DNA of 64,000 bases from Gigaspora rosea (Eukaryota > Glomeromycota > Glomeromycetes > Diversisporales > Gigasporaceae): assembly GCA_003550325.1 (NCBI GenBank), contig QKWP01001145.1, forward strand, positions 75,793 through 139,792. Direction: 5' to 3'. Positions 33,635-46,171 of the stretch are shown piece by piece; position 1 is the stretch's first letter; each line of letters starts with the position of its first letter. Both the position numbers and the translations under genes were made by a program. A model generated the notes under the pieces. That model worked only from the letters and a program-made list of their open reading frames with translations. It was not told the origin of the DNA and made no database searches.

Positions 33635-35469
33635 TCACCTGCATCAGCAAATTTATAGTGCAGAATCTTTCGAAAGATCTTGCGAACATGCAAAATCTTT
33701 CGAAAGATTTCGCATATGCAATATATTTCGAAATATTTTGCAATGTATTTCGAAATATTGCAGGCTTCAAAATATTTCGAAAATGTTTTTGAAAGTAAAT
33801 TCAAAATATTTTTTGAGCAGACTGGCTGTGACTAGCTAGATCAGTAGATATGTAACCTGGGTCATACCAAGGACGCATTGGACTATATTTTCAAAATACT
33901 TCAAATATATCTAAATTAATCTCCATATCTGTATTACAAGATCAGATTAGATTTTTGTTTATTAATTAGATCTATTCATATTGTTTTATTATTTTGGTTT
34001 GTTTTTTTTACTTTCACTTGTTTTCACTTTTTTTTGCTTTGTTTTGTTTTTCTTTTTTTTTTTATTTATTTATTTTTAATTTTTTTTGTATTTTACAAGA
34101 ATACTAGCCTTTTGCAAGAAAACCTACAACTTTTCAGAACTTAGTGCATGCCTACTCAGACTTCTGAAACTTTGCAAGAACACACAACAGATTTCACCCA
34201 GCAATTTCTAAATTTTTAGGAATTCTACTTTAGAGAAATGGGCGCAAGTTTTTGCAAGTTTTTGCAAGTTTTGCAAGTTTTTTGCAAGTTCTTGCAAGGT
34301 TTCACTTTTTTTATTTTTTTTTATGTTTTTTGTTTTTGTTTTTTTTTTTGTTTTATTTTTTTATTAATTTATTTTATTTTGACACTTTGAGAACAGAACC
34401 CTTCCTTCCTAGCACTTTGCAAGAAAACCTACCCAAACTTTTTCGGCACTTTGCGACTTTTTTAGCATTTTGCAAGAACATTAATATGGCTTTCGAATTT
34501 CTGAATTTGCAAGAACACAAAACTCTTATTTTAAAGGAATGAAAATTTGGGGCTTCGTTTATTTTTTTTTATATTTTTTTTTGGTTGTTTTTTTTTACTT
34601 ATTTTTTTAATTTTTATTTTATTTTTATTTATTCCTGACTTTTTTCGAAACTTTGACTTTTTCGGCACTTTAAAAAATTTTTCAGACAATTTGCAAGAAC
34701 ACTAACACTTTTGAGAAATGTTTTTTTTATTTTTTTTCACTTCTTTACTATTTTTAGGAGGTATTTAGAAAAAAAAAAGAGCAAAACGAAGGTATAACCA
34801 AACCAAAAAAAATAGCCAAAGCGAAAAAAATAGAAACAAAAAAGCGAAAACAATAGAAAACAAAAAAGCGAAGCTAATAGCTAACTTTGGAGTGAGCGAA
34901 AATGAGTGTGTAGGGCTAGTTTTTTGTATATAGTAATAGAATTAGATGCGAAAAAGTGCGAAAGTAGTTAAAATAATATATAATAATATAAAAATAATAC
35001 TGTATAAAATGTATAATAATTAAAATGTAATATATAATATAATATGTATAATATATAATAATATTAAATAAAAAAATAATAATAAATAAAAATATAAAAT
35101 TTAATAATGCAAAAATTTTAAAAATTTTTGAAAATATGCGAAATATTGCGAAATATTGTGAAAAGCAACAGATTTACACGATAATATGCGAAATATTACC
35201 TCCTGCGACCCCGAAATAAGATAATTAGATAGGGATTTGCATTGTTTTATTTGGTCTATTTTGCAATATTGCGCAATATATTTTGCATTATTTTGCAATA
35301 TTTCGCAATATGTTGCGAAATATTTCAAAAAAAATATATACCAAAATCTTTCGAAAAATTGCAGTTCTTTCGAAAGATTTCGTGTCAATCACAATTCTTT
35401 CGAAAGATTTCAGTATGCAATTTCTTTTGAAAGATTTCATATATTTATTTTGCTGATGTGGTTTCAGGT
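33635..35469. mobile_element. 1.8-kb element with TTTCGAAA palindromes at both ends
   Basis: The ends share ACCTGCATCAGCAAATTTAT (left) and, reversed, ACCTGAAACCACATCAGCAA (right). Subterminal DNA has nine copies of a palindrome of the type ATCTTTCGAAAGATT or ATATTTCGAAATATT (33660-33785 and 35345-35435), plus GCGAAATATTGCGAAAT-type words at 35140-35320. The middle (33990-34770) is T-rich low complexity with TTTGCAAGAA words and a GCAAGTTTTTGCAAG microsatellite (34247-34300). No transposase. The borders are approximate. Confidence 0.55.
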
Positions 35470-35722
35470 ATAAAAAATTATATAATACTATGCCGGTAAA
35501 AATACCAAGTACTATATTTATAGCAAAAAACATATGAAATAAAGCTAATATGATGAAAAAAGGAAAAATAATAAAATAAAAAAAACTCTTTCCCGTACAC
35601 CCCTGAAAATCGCAAAACACAACAAACAAAAATTTTCATCAGCGGAAAAGAGCATCCTTCGCATAATAACTAAGCTTAATTAAGTATTAACTAGACAGAA
35701 ATTGTCTGGGCTTCCCTTCACA

Positions 35723-38114
35723 ATGTTCAATATAAAGCGAAGTCGAAGTCGAACCACCTGTACGCTTTCTTCTGCTTTAAAACCGTTGCCGGCTATGTCG
35801 GCAACACAAGATTCTAGTATCACCAATATGGACACTCAACAAGAGGACGATAACCGTACTTCTATGGAAATAGATGACTACAACATGGAACAAGCAACAA
35901 AAAAATCCAAAGCTGAGACTTCACCACCTGTTGCAGTACAGCCAAGAACCCCTCCCCCCAATAAAAGTGTCGAAGAAAATTCGGATGTTTCTGGGGAATC
36001 TGTGTTGACTCCGAAAAATTCACCTATGACGTCAGCTCACCTGCCGATCAAAACAAACCCTACAAATTTTCCAGGACCTGCATCAGTACCCATTACATCT
36101 TCCCACGATAACCCCTATGTGTGTCACAAGGCCACAACAACAACCCAAACCGAGCAACCGATTGTGGGAACACAGGCCCCGAGCCAACAACCAGAATCAA
36201 ACACCTCAATCAATCTAACGACCTCAACAACCTCACAGAACGACCCATCTCAACATGTGTTCACCGAAAAAAACTTCTTCGACTTTCAATATCGATACCA
36301 TTGAAATCAATAAACGACACCCATCGGCTGACCCTATGAATAAACAACAGGACATAGACATGAAGATTGTTTCAGATTCTACTATTGAATCAGACCACCT
36401 AGAAACAACACCTTCAAAGGCCAATAACATACAACTAGAACCAAATACAACCCCTAGGCTCACCTACAGTGCAGTAGTATCAAGAAAAAAAGTTTCTTCT
36501 ACTAACCGGAAAGTCGACAGAGAAAGCTTAAACGAATAGAAAAAACAAGTGCAGAACGAATTACGAAATCAAAAGCAAGCCCAGAGGCTTGATAACTTCA
36601 ATGAAAAAATCTGGAACATAGATAAAATCACAAGGATCCTACATTCAAAGAAGAATCTCATGGAATTTACGAGATACAAACTGGACACTATACCAACCGA
36701 CATCCGAATTCCTACAGCTATTAATGCGAAAATTCACCATAAGGATACCGCATTCTTTCGTTCTTTTACCAGGACAACGGCAGCCCAAGCCCCCCACCAA
36801 ATTGAATTTACCACTCTCTTGAGCAAGGCTACAGACCGATACAAAAGACTACATGATATACCCAGGACCAACAAAACCAACTGTGACCAAATTTTTTTCA
36901 GCCTCCGTCAAAAGATTGCAATTGACTACTTGAAAAATTTAGACTTTTTTGAATTAAATGGCCACGAAATTACTAGCTGGTTGTTTTACCTGTGGGGCTT
37001 TGGCAAACTAGAGAAACAAGTCGACTTCGGGGTAGCCCATGCAACAATAAATAGCGTTATTAATGAAGCAATTACTCCCCTTTCTGACAAACCAGAAGAT
37101 ATTTCTGAAGATATCTATACGATTCTACCCTTCCAATTACCAATAGATGATCACCATAATACGCGACAAATAGTCAGCACACTTCGTCTAATTTTTTCAT
37201 TCCAATGCCTTCCAGAATCTTACTTTTTGCACACACGCATAAATTTACCCGCCTACCCTGCAGACTTAACCTCTGAAATAACTAACTACTTCCCAATTAC
37301 CGATTACGATGAACTTCGCTCTCAGAATACTGTAGAGAATTGCGCAAATACTACATATTCAAAGAATTACCACCCTCATATTTTGACTTACCTGCAGTCG
37401 AGACCAAACCTCATCTTCCAGTAACCCCACAAGAACTAAATAAAGAAATCTGACACCTGTTCTCCTTTGTAGCCAAGAATGAAACAACATATTGAAATCT
37501 TAAAAGAATACTACTACTTTAAAAGACTTCCAAATGACTATATTCGTCAAAGGCGTCGCTTGCCGAAAAAGCCATCAGAACTAAAACTAAACAAATACTC
37601 TTTTCCCCTCACGGACCTGCTTACGGTACAAAAATTCATTGCCGAAATGGAAGACGAATGCTACATTCCTGAACCACTCCCGACCGAGTACTCAGAAATT
37701 AATTTCACGAAGAAACCCGAACTCCCATGGGACTTCAGAAAAATCCAACAAATTAAACTGAATATACCTATAACAGACCCTAGAGAATTGGTAGCGACTG
37801 CAAGGAAACTACGAAAATTCTACTTCTTCTGTCAAATACCACAAACATGGATTAGAATCCCCAAAAAGGAACAACACCAATCTCTTAATAACAAACCAAA
37901 ATTACCTGCTAACCTCCATTCACTCAAGAAATCAATTTCTGATACAATACATGATTTATCTGTCGACCTACCAGTTACTGACTATGAGAAAGTGATCACT
38001 ACAATAGACATACTCCGTGAATACTTCGACTTCCATACTACTCTACCTTACTTATTCAAACTACTCGACCGTCCGAAACCCGAATGGGACTTATACAATT
38101 ATAATGATGTCTAG
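35723..38114 (+). pseudogene. LINE ORF1 with repeated C-terminal domain
   Basis: I chose the ATG at 35723 (MFNIKRSRSRTTC). The N-terminal part is rich in Ser/Thr/Pro, acidic in places and probably disordered. A frameshift near 36255-36300 moves to the frame of 36255-38114, which has one stop at 36537 and shifts near 37330. The part from 36549 (VQNELRNQKQAQRLDNFNEK) is predicted to be helical. From about 37136 to the end are about six copies of a 50-65-residue unit with the pattern P(I/V)TDY..L....LR.YY.F..LP..Y....P. No zinc knuckle or RRM is recognised. By position it would be the nucleic-acid-binding ORF1 protein. It stops 8 bases before the first ATG of ORF2. Confidence 0.7.
37136..38114 (+). 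repeat. Tandem protein-repeat region in LINE ORF1
   Basis: Repeat starts recognised: LPIDDHHNTRQIVSTLRLIF, FPITDYDELRS (then, after a frame change, LRKYYIFKELPPSYFDLP), HIEILKEYYYFKRLPNDYIR, FPLTDLLTVQKFIAEM, IPITDPRELVATARKLRKFY and LPVTDYEKVITTIDILREYF. The second unit only fits the pattern when read across a frameshift near 37330, which supports both the repeat and the frameshift. Confidence 0.65.
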
Positions 38115-38122
38115 GAAAACAA

Positions 38123-41100
38123 TTGAAACCCAAACACTTGCGCAACTGCTCAACACTAATCTATCACAAATTATATCAAATGAACCGACACCCGACCACA
38201 CTCTACTACTCACTATCACAAGTGAATCAATATTCCTACATTGCCACACATAACATCAGAGGGCTGACAAGACTAGAAAAAGCACAAAATTGGATCGAAT
38301 ACTGTGCCGAATCCAACCTACACATCATATCCCTAACAGAAACCAAACTCACGGACTCACGTACCCTAAACCTCACTAACCCCTTATACTTTTTTATTCT
38401 TCCAACTTTGAACCATACACAGCCAAGCAAAAGGACTCCAGTCTTGGCACAGCACTAATGATTACATTCATGACATCCGCACTCTACCTGGCACTGCCAT
38501 ATACATAGACTTCTACTTTCCCGTCAACAAAACCCGCATCATCTCTACCTATTTACTATCAAGTTCAAACCATCCCCACCTCAACAAACACACTCATGAA
38601 AAAATCTTCACCTGGTTTCTAGAAGCAAAGAACAGGAACTGGAATATAATTTTACTAGGAGACCTAAACGCAAATCAGTTTAGAGACAAGAAATTCCCGC
38701 TTTTCAACAACCTAAACTCTGCCAACGCCACCAGCCTATTATCATTTTATGATATTACAACACCTACATGGAAAGGACCCAACTCAATGAGTCAAATCGA
38801 TGACTTATGGTGTAACTCCGATATAATTATGAACATGGATAGCCCCACAATCACTGACGCCAGTTATATCACTGGAAGTGATCATAACATTATCTCCACC
38901 ACATGGCACATCAACATAACAAACCAAAAAAATTATTGAAACAAAAAACGCAAACGAAAAATATATCAGTATACAAAAATGACTATAAAAGACTGGGATG
39001 AATTTGTAGCAGAAATTGATAAAAGAATCAAACAAGAACTACCACAGCAGGAAACAGTATGGGATGCAAAAGAATTAGACAGTTGCTGGAACATCTGGAC
39101 CGCTCTGGTCAAGAATACGATGAATAAACTTATCCCCTTCACCTTCACAACTCCTAAGAACTTCTATGCTCTATCCCTTAAAGCCACCCACTTACACCTT
39201 GCACTAAAATCAATGAACAAATATCTTAGACTCCTGACTACACAACCCTCACCTGAATTGCTTGACCGATGTAATAAATTACTTTCCACAGCAGCTGAAC
39301 TCTCAAACATGGAAATCACTCCTCTCACACCAGTTGACCTAGACTCCCTCCTCCCACAAATGATCTAACAACTTAAACAAACTAAACATACTATTTGGAC
39401 TGCCCGCAACTTAGAAAAACTACAAGAACAAAACGATAAAATAAACTTCTATGTCAATCGTCGCTACAATGACTTCAAAGATAACACATCCAGAATGCTA
39501 GACAGTATCTTAAAATGAAGATCAGATTCAGTCAGGACAGATAGAATAATTCTTTCTAACCAAATACTAACCGAAAAACAAGAAGTCCTGGAACACATAC
39601 GCACACACTTTGAGAACTGGACTAAAGCCAATCTGCCCAAAGAAGAATTAAAAAAGGACTGGGAAGAAGCTTATCTCTCCTAAGCGAGCATAGACCCCTC
39701 CATATATGAACCACTAACTCTACCCATCTCTCTTGATGAAATCCAATCCACAATCAACAGTGCACCTAAAAATAAGGCTACTGGACCTTCAGCAATTCCA
39801 AACGAAATACTACAATATCTTCCTGTTGCCGCAATTAAGATACTTCAAAAGATCTTCAACAGCTGTCTAAAACTAAACTGCACCCCGAAACAATGGCTCC
39901 GAGCAAATGTATGGCCCATACCCAAAAAACCCAAATATAACTACAACCTCAATACCACTATACCCATCACTCTTATTGACCATACTAGAAAAATTTTTAC
40001 TAAAATACTAAACAACCGAATGACCAAAATCATAATGCGCTATGAAATATTATCACCAATGAACTTTGCTGCATTCCCCTTACAATCGACTATCCAACCG
40101 GTATCTCAACTAACACATATTTTGGAGGATGCTATTACTAATAACAAAGAAATCTGGGCCCTCTCCCAGGACATGTCCAAGGCATTTGACTCTGTCAATG
40201 TCAATACACTGGGAACACTCTCCACAGAATTAAGATCCCTTAAAACATAATTGACCTCCTCACTCATCTATTAACCAATCACACAAATCAAGTAATTACA
40301 GAACGAGGCTTTACCCCACCATACGCTATACTAGATGGAATTGACAGGGCGAAACTTTCTCACCGCTACTATGGAAAATATACTACGATCCACTTATCAC
40401 TACCATAAATAAATGCTTCCACGGCTATTCATCTACAATTCCATCCCAGCCTCCCAAATCAATCCACACCTCCATCATGGCTTACATGGATGACTCCCTT
40501 TGGATTGCCTCCAATAAATAAACCCTAATGGATATCTTGTCTACCACCTCAAGCTTTTACAAGCTCAATAACATCAAAGTCAACACCACAAAATCATTCT
40601 TAATCTCCAATTCCTCAACCCCAACACCCAACATCAACTTTGACAATACGATAATCACCGCTCTACCACCCAACACCCCCTTGAAATACTTAGGTGCATG
40701 GTTTACAACAGGAAAAACACACACACACATACAAAAATTAATTATGGCTGAAATTACCATGAACTTGAAAAAACTCCAACTTGCATCATAACTGAAAAAC
40801 AAGCTATCTACATATACAATTATATCATCCTACCTCGCTTTCAATACCGTATCCTCTCCTCTTACCTGAATCCTTCACAGCTAAAACTGATTAACCAATT
40901 AATAATCAAGATCGTACGACAGAAAGCGAAGATTGCTAGAAGCTTACCAAACTCCTTTTTACACTGTACAAACATTTACACACTCACGGACATATCGCAA
41001 GCACAACTATCCACCCTAACCTCTAACCTCCAAAAAGGCTTAAACCACCTGGATTTTGACAAGTCCTATCTTAAGATAAGACTCCAACAAATTCAAAACT

Positions 41101-43128
41101 CGGTGCACACTAATGAATCCATTCTGGAAGAATGTCCTGCCCTTCCACATTTACAATATCTCACACATACCTGTCAAGCCCTTTGGGCAATACACAAACT
41201 CAATATAAATTTCTAAGACCACTAAACAACTGGCCCATCACAACTAACCTACTAGGCACCTCGATCAACCCAATACTCCTGTCCCACCACAAATGCACAC
41301 ACTTAAAAGAAACCCTGAACTCACACGGGATTTCCTGCATCGAGCAATTCATGGACTTTAGAAACCAAAAACTAATAGAATGGAACAACTTTCACCACAA
41401 TATTAAGAAAATCCCTAGAGGCAGAATCCCGAAATGGTTTCGACTCATACAAGATCTCATTATCTCCCATGCAACTTCCACACTCAACATCACAAAATTC
41501 AACCTCTTCAGCTCCCCCAAATGGACCCCCGATAAGAAAGGATGGATAATTACCTCTAGTGGAGAAATCGCAAAAATTTCTTACCAAAATACCAATACTA
41601 ATATACTAAAAGCCAGATATTACAATACTTCTAGTAATATGAAATCTGTCAAACCCTGTCCCGGATGTGAACTAAAAAACAAAAAACTAAGAACCTTCCG
41701 CTGCTACTTTACTGTTGATAAACGCTTCATATACAACCTCCAAATAGACTGTAAACTCCACATACACGCAAATATCAGTGATATAATATACAGCCTTCGA
41801 CACCCCTCCCCTCCAATCCAAGCTACCTTACTTGACGAATCATTACCCAGACCCCTCTCAGCATTCCAAAAACCACCTATAGGAAAATAGGAATCACTCG
41901 TATCCTCCAATTTCAAGAAGAAATCAATCTCGATGAACATCGCAATCAACAAAAACAACACCCAGACTAACGACAAAAAAATAATAGCCTCTTGCATATT
42001 ACAACACAGCGGATCCACAATCAGCATCTTCAATACATACTGGCCATCCAAAACAAATGCACTACTAACACTACTTACCTTCATTTCCACTTCGATAAAC
42101 AATACAGCCAAATTGGATATAACAACCAATAACCTATCATTCAAAAACCTTGTAGAACACACAATAGATATACATCGCACCTCACATCTAAAACTTGACC
42201 GATTAGACTTCCCACACCTACAACGCACACTAATATCAATACTAATGGAAAGGAAACTGGAAATTTCATATAACCCAAACCTCAAAATCTCGGACCCACT
42301 TCCCCCATATCCTCTCAACATCACCCCCAAAAATTCCTATACAACCGATTTATGATACTAATTAATGATATACCCACAATTCAACCAATCAAAACATTAC
42401 TAAAAGGAATACACAAAATAATGAACGACATTCTTTGGCATAACCAACAAAGAATCCAGATATAGGAATCTCACGTGGACAATATTGACTAGGATCTCAC
42501 CCTCGAAACACTGATCTTCAACGATAAACCTAAAGCACTCTACACTAATCCCGCTCTATCCAACATCAAGAACTTTAAAATCAAATTAATAGCCGAAGAA
42601 CTCCCTACTCACCTTCTCTTACACCTCCGTAACCCCAACAAATATCCAAACCACTTTTGTCCTAGATGTTACTCTACCTTAGAAGACTACTCCTATCTAC
42701 TAATCTGTATTTCCAACCACTTTACTTTCAATACAGAACTCAGAAGAATCCTAATTAAAATAGCAGAAGAAAAGAAACTACCACTCGAAAATCCTGAAGA
42801 GTTCATCTCTAACTATACATTTCTACACATCAACAAGAACATTCCTATCAGTATCATAACAGAATGTACTCTCGCCTCTTTCAAGTCTCGATACCACAAA
42901 AAGAAACTCTCCTCACTACTATACCACAGAATAGCGGAATTCATATACAAAGAGATTTGGATACCCTCCAGAATGTCCCGACATTCAGAGGCAGTCCCTC
43001 CTCCCCTATTAACACCACCAACCATGATCAAAACCCTCCCACCCACGCCACTCCTTATTAAACAAAAAATCGACAAATTCATTCTCACTAATAACTTTTC
43101 TATCAACAACATCCTTTCTGAAAACTAG
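38123..43128 (+). pseudogene. LINE ORF2: endonuclease, reverse transcriptase, RNase H-like, Cys motif
   Basis: The AP-type endonuclease motifs are present in order: YIATHNIRGL, SLTETKL, ILLGDLNANQF and TGSDHNIIST (38240-38900). The reverse transcriptase follows, with NKATGPSAIPNEIL, PIPKKPKYN, WALSQDMSKAFDSVN (about 40155-40200) and the catalytic box AYMDDSLWIA (about 40480-40510), then LKYLGAWFTTG. A segment at 41933-42355 (YWPSKTNALLTLLTFI) resembles an RNase H domain, but the expected Glu is replaced. The end has FCPRCYSTLEDYSYLLICIS (42656-42715), a Cys motif seen at LINE C-termini. The stop is TAG at 43126. At least six frame breaks (for example stops at 38456, 38938, 39366, 39516, 40248 and 40519). 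It cannot make protein. Confidence 0.85.
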
Positions 43129-43277
43129 AGATCTACGGCCATTCTAGTAAAGAATAAGGCTGAGAGTAAACCTTAGCTCTTACCTCTACTTCCCTTCAGA
43201 TTAGTAATTCCTACATGTAATCAAATATGTATAATCTACAAAATCTTAATAAAAAATTAGAAAATAGACCTCTCTTT

Positions 43278-43278
43278 A

Positions 43279-43312
<34 letters not shown>

Positions 43313-43317
43313 TATAA
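43278..43317 (+). repeat. LINE poly-A tail and (TA)n
   Basis: A run of 19 A follows TCTCTTT, then about ten TA units. It marks the 3' end of the LINE. The AT run probably arose from slippage at the tail. Confidence 0.8.
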
Positions 43318-43454
43318 TTTGATTGGCTAATAGAGTATCAGGTGTGGGTGGGTGGGGTAAAATTATGATGAAAAAAGAAAAAAGAAAAACTACAGCTAAA
43401 AGAATATTCTAGAAAAAAATTTCAATTCGTGTTTATCTCCAACTTATCCATGTC

Positions 43455-43901
43455 CTAAATTTTACTCGTGACCAGATCCAATTCGGAAGCCGCATTCCCA
43501 AAATGGAAGAGTAAACAACGTTGATCTTTTGAGGGGGTAAACCAAAACGCCCACTTTTGTTGAAAAATCGAAAGGCCAAAGAGGCACCGAGGAAAGTACC
43601 AAAACTGGAAGGACTTTAAAAGAGTTACGCCATACAGAATAAGATATCTAACCAAGTATTTACTTCTGTTTTCATGTCTATAAAACTTGACAAAGCTCCA
43701 GGTTATTATGCCTACTACTTCTTCGCTTAGTAGTACTAGAGACTTCTGCTCGGAGGCCTCTCCCATAAGGGATCGAATCTTTTTCAACTCTATTTTAGCT
43801 ACAACCAAGTATACGATAATTAGCCTTAAGTCCCAGCTGCTACTAGTAAAGTTTTGTTGCATGTTGAATATGTTAACTGTATGGTTTTCGTAGGTTAGCA
43901 T
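43455..43901 (-). CDS. Unrecognised 148-codon ORF
   Basis: An open frame from 43901 to 43455 of uneven composition (MLTYENHTVNIFNMQQNFTS to ASELDLVTSKI) with several hydrophobic stretches (LIIVYLVVA, LVRYLILYGV). It lies in less AT-rich DNA downstream of the LINE, so a chance opening is quite possible. No family or domain recognised. The opposite strand also has a short Ser-rich frame (43687-43893). I give it low weight. Confidence 0.2.
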   Translation of the reverse strand: MLTYENHTVNIFNMQQNFTSSSWDLRLIIVYLVVAKIELKKIRSLMGEASEQKSLVLLSEEVVGIITWSFVKFYRHENRSKYLVRYLILYGVTLLKSFQFWYFPRCLFGLSIFQQKWAFWFTPSKDQRCLLFHFGNAASELDLVTSKI

Positions 43902-44104
43902 TCTTGAAAATTTTGATACAAGGGATCATCAGAAAGAGTTCTCCATTATTCTGTTTAATAATAATATTAAATTGTCCTACAAAGTTTTAATTATATATTA
44001 TTTTCAGAAAAATTTAAAATATCAGTATTATATTGTACAAATAGAAGAAATTTTTTTTAAATAGCCAATACAATATCAGCTTATAATACATCTAATTGTT
44101 AAAT
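43902..44104. other. Gene-free flank
   Basis: AT-rich, nothing recognised before the left TSD of the second retroposon (44105-44121). Confidence 0.35.
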
Positions 44105-44326
44105 TATCTTTAGTAAATTTTTTTTTTGTTGTTAAAATGAGATTATGCCACTGGTCTTTATTAAATATATATTGATTGTTACAATATTATTGCTTATAAT
44201 CTTTATACAATCTACTAAGTACCAAACTTGGACTATTTTATCTATGATCTAAACCTATCAGAACCTACCATATTTCTATTTATATAGCTAGCCTGGTTTT
44301 GTATATCCCTTTTTTAGCCAACAATT

Positions 44327-45414
44327 CATATGGGCAGATTTGTTTCCACTCAATATTGTCACAAATTCAGTTTTATCACATATGATGATCAAAACATGAC
44401 CATTAACCAATCCAATTAATAACGTGACATTTGTTAATCAAAAAATATGATTAAAATCAATAACATTTCAAACGATTTATTATCAGTTATCAAATTATTT
44501 ATTATCAGCGAAGCTTTATTTAATTATATATTTTTAAATAGTAATTCGACTCTATATTACTGTCATTACCATCTACTAGAGACGCATTTCAACTTTTAGC
44601 TTATATTAAATTAAACAATATCGCTCATATATATTTGATTTAAATCTCATCTACACAACTACTATAAAATTATAACACAAGATATAAAATACTGTTAATT
44701 AAAATAATTAAAGATTATCTAAAATGTCTAGTATTCTTTTGTTGACTATATCTAGTAAACTAATGTTTTAGTTTTGAGATTAGTAAATATTAATACGAAG
44801 TAAAAAGATTATCAATTTTGTAAGGTCTTAGTGAATAAATATAAACATGGAAATTCATACCACAATACCGAAACTATTCTTGTATTCTGAAATAACTATT
44901 CTTGTTTGTAAAGATCTTTGCCACATACTGCACATGGCCCCATGTTTTTACGTTGTCTATATTTTTTTTATTCGTGCTTAAGTTTCTATCAAATAAAACC
45001 AACTCAGTATAATGTTAATAACAAAGTTGATAGTACAAACCAACTTCAGCGTTTAAATTCTAAGCAGCAGAGTTTTGCATAGCTTTAAGTGAGAGTTTTG
45101 GTATTAGTTTATGAAACTTTTCTCTGCTACATACTGCACAGGGTCCCGTATTTCTATGTTGTGATTCCTTTGACATTGTCACTAATAAGTTTTTATTCTT
45201 GCGAGATCCCAAAAAACCATTGTGGGATCCCTGAAACTAAGGTCTTGGCAAATATAAATGTGAAATTTCCAACTGTCATATTTTTAGAAAAAAAGTTTTA
45301 GCTCTATTTTTACAAAGCCTAAATATTTACTATCGTATTTAATAAATCAACCAATCAACGTTAATTTTACAATAATTACATTTTTTGCCGATCAGAAATA
45401 AATCCGCCCATATG
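44327..45414. mobile_element. 1.09-kb TIR element inside retroposon B
   Basis: The ends are CATATGGGCAGATTTGTTTC and, reversed, CATATGGGCGGATTTATTTC. The flanking retroposon sequence is continuous with copy A across the insert (CCAACAAT before, AGTATTTACAT after). The TSD could not be resolved. Noncoding: the 70-codon frame at 45089-45301 is unremarkable. Confidence 0.7.
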
Positions 45415-45593
45415 AGTATTTACATATCTGCCACTTTACTCATATTTTCTAGTATCATCACTTCCGATTTGGTTTATATGATTCCAAATATTTGTTTTAT
45501 GCTTCCAAATTGGTACACACAAAGTTTCTTACTAGTATACTTCTCAGAAGTTTATATCTCAAGCCATGCTGCAGCCTCTACCACATTGGGTAA

Positions 45594-46171
45594 TAGTGTT
45601 CTGACCTGTCACAAAAATCCTATCTCAGGTCACCTGCGAGTGGGTCATTCGGGTCATCCAGGTGAGCACTAGGTAATAAAAAAAATTCTGCTACAGGTCA
45701 CCCGCGAGTAGGCCACCTGGGTCATTTGGGTGAACACTAGGTAATATAAAAAATTTTGCTATGGGTCACCTGGGGTGGGCAGTCTAATTCTAAAAAAAAA
45801 AGTAAATTTTAATATTATTGCATCTATTCGCTGTTAATTTTTTTTATCCAATTTATTAATCTTTATTATAGTTCAACTGATCTATCAAACTCATTTGGAG
45901 CATGATTTAATAATAAAAATTATATGATCACAAAAACTCATGTTCTATTGGGTTCAGTTCCAAGCAGGGTCAAACTGAGTTTTGGCAAGCAGGATAATAT
46001 CCCAACTCATACTTGTCACCCATGTGGTAACCTACAGGTTGACCCGCAGGTAACCTGCAGGTTGACCTACAAGTGACCCGCGAGTTGACCACTCGGGTGG
46101 GCCATAATTCTATCTGGGTTACCTGCTCACCGTAGGTGACCCAGGTGATACTTATTCGGGTCAGAACACTA
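45594..46171. mobile_element. TAGTGTTCTGACC element, copy 2, with 8-bp TSD
   Basis: Both ends read TAGTGTTCTGACC inward. TTGGGTAA is duplicated exactly (45586-45593 and 46172-46179). Copy A of the retroposon shows the uninterrupted site (CACATTGGGTAAGTATC, near 8205). The interior has many GGTCACC/GGGTCA/CCTGCAGG words. This is a hAT-like nonautonomous element. A relative lies at 23903-24105. Confidence 0.85.

Larger units (their letters stand above)
35580..43296 (+). mobile_element. Degraded LINE retrotransposon
   Basis: A 7.7-kb non-LTR element: a 5' untranslated part, ORF1 (35723-38114), ORF2 (38123-43128) with endonuclease, reverse transcriptase, RNase H-like and Cys-rich regions, a short 3' part and a poly-A (43278-43296) followed by (TA)n. 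The sense strand is markedly G-poor and C-rich, unlike the DNA around it. Many stops and frameshifts show an old copy. The 5' end is set only approximately, because no TSD was found. Confidence 0.85.

Noticed and set aside
33616..33804. Overlapping minus ORFs rich in Phe/Lys/Ile
   Set aside because: They translate the TTTCGAAA palindromes. Frames exist because the repeat lacks stops.
36233..36463. 76-codon minus ORF
   Set aside because: Antisense of LINE ORF1.
41704..42330. 208-codon ORF on minus strand
   Set aside because: Antisense of the LINE ORF2. The G-poor sense strand leaves few stops on the other strand. No domain.
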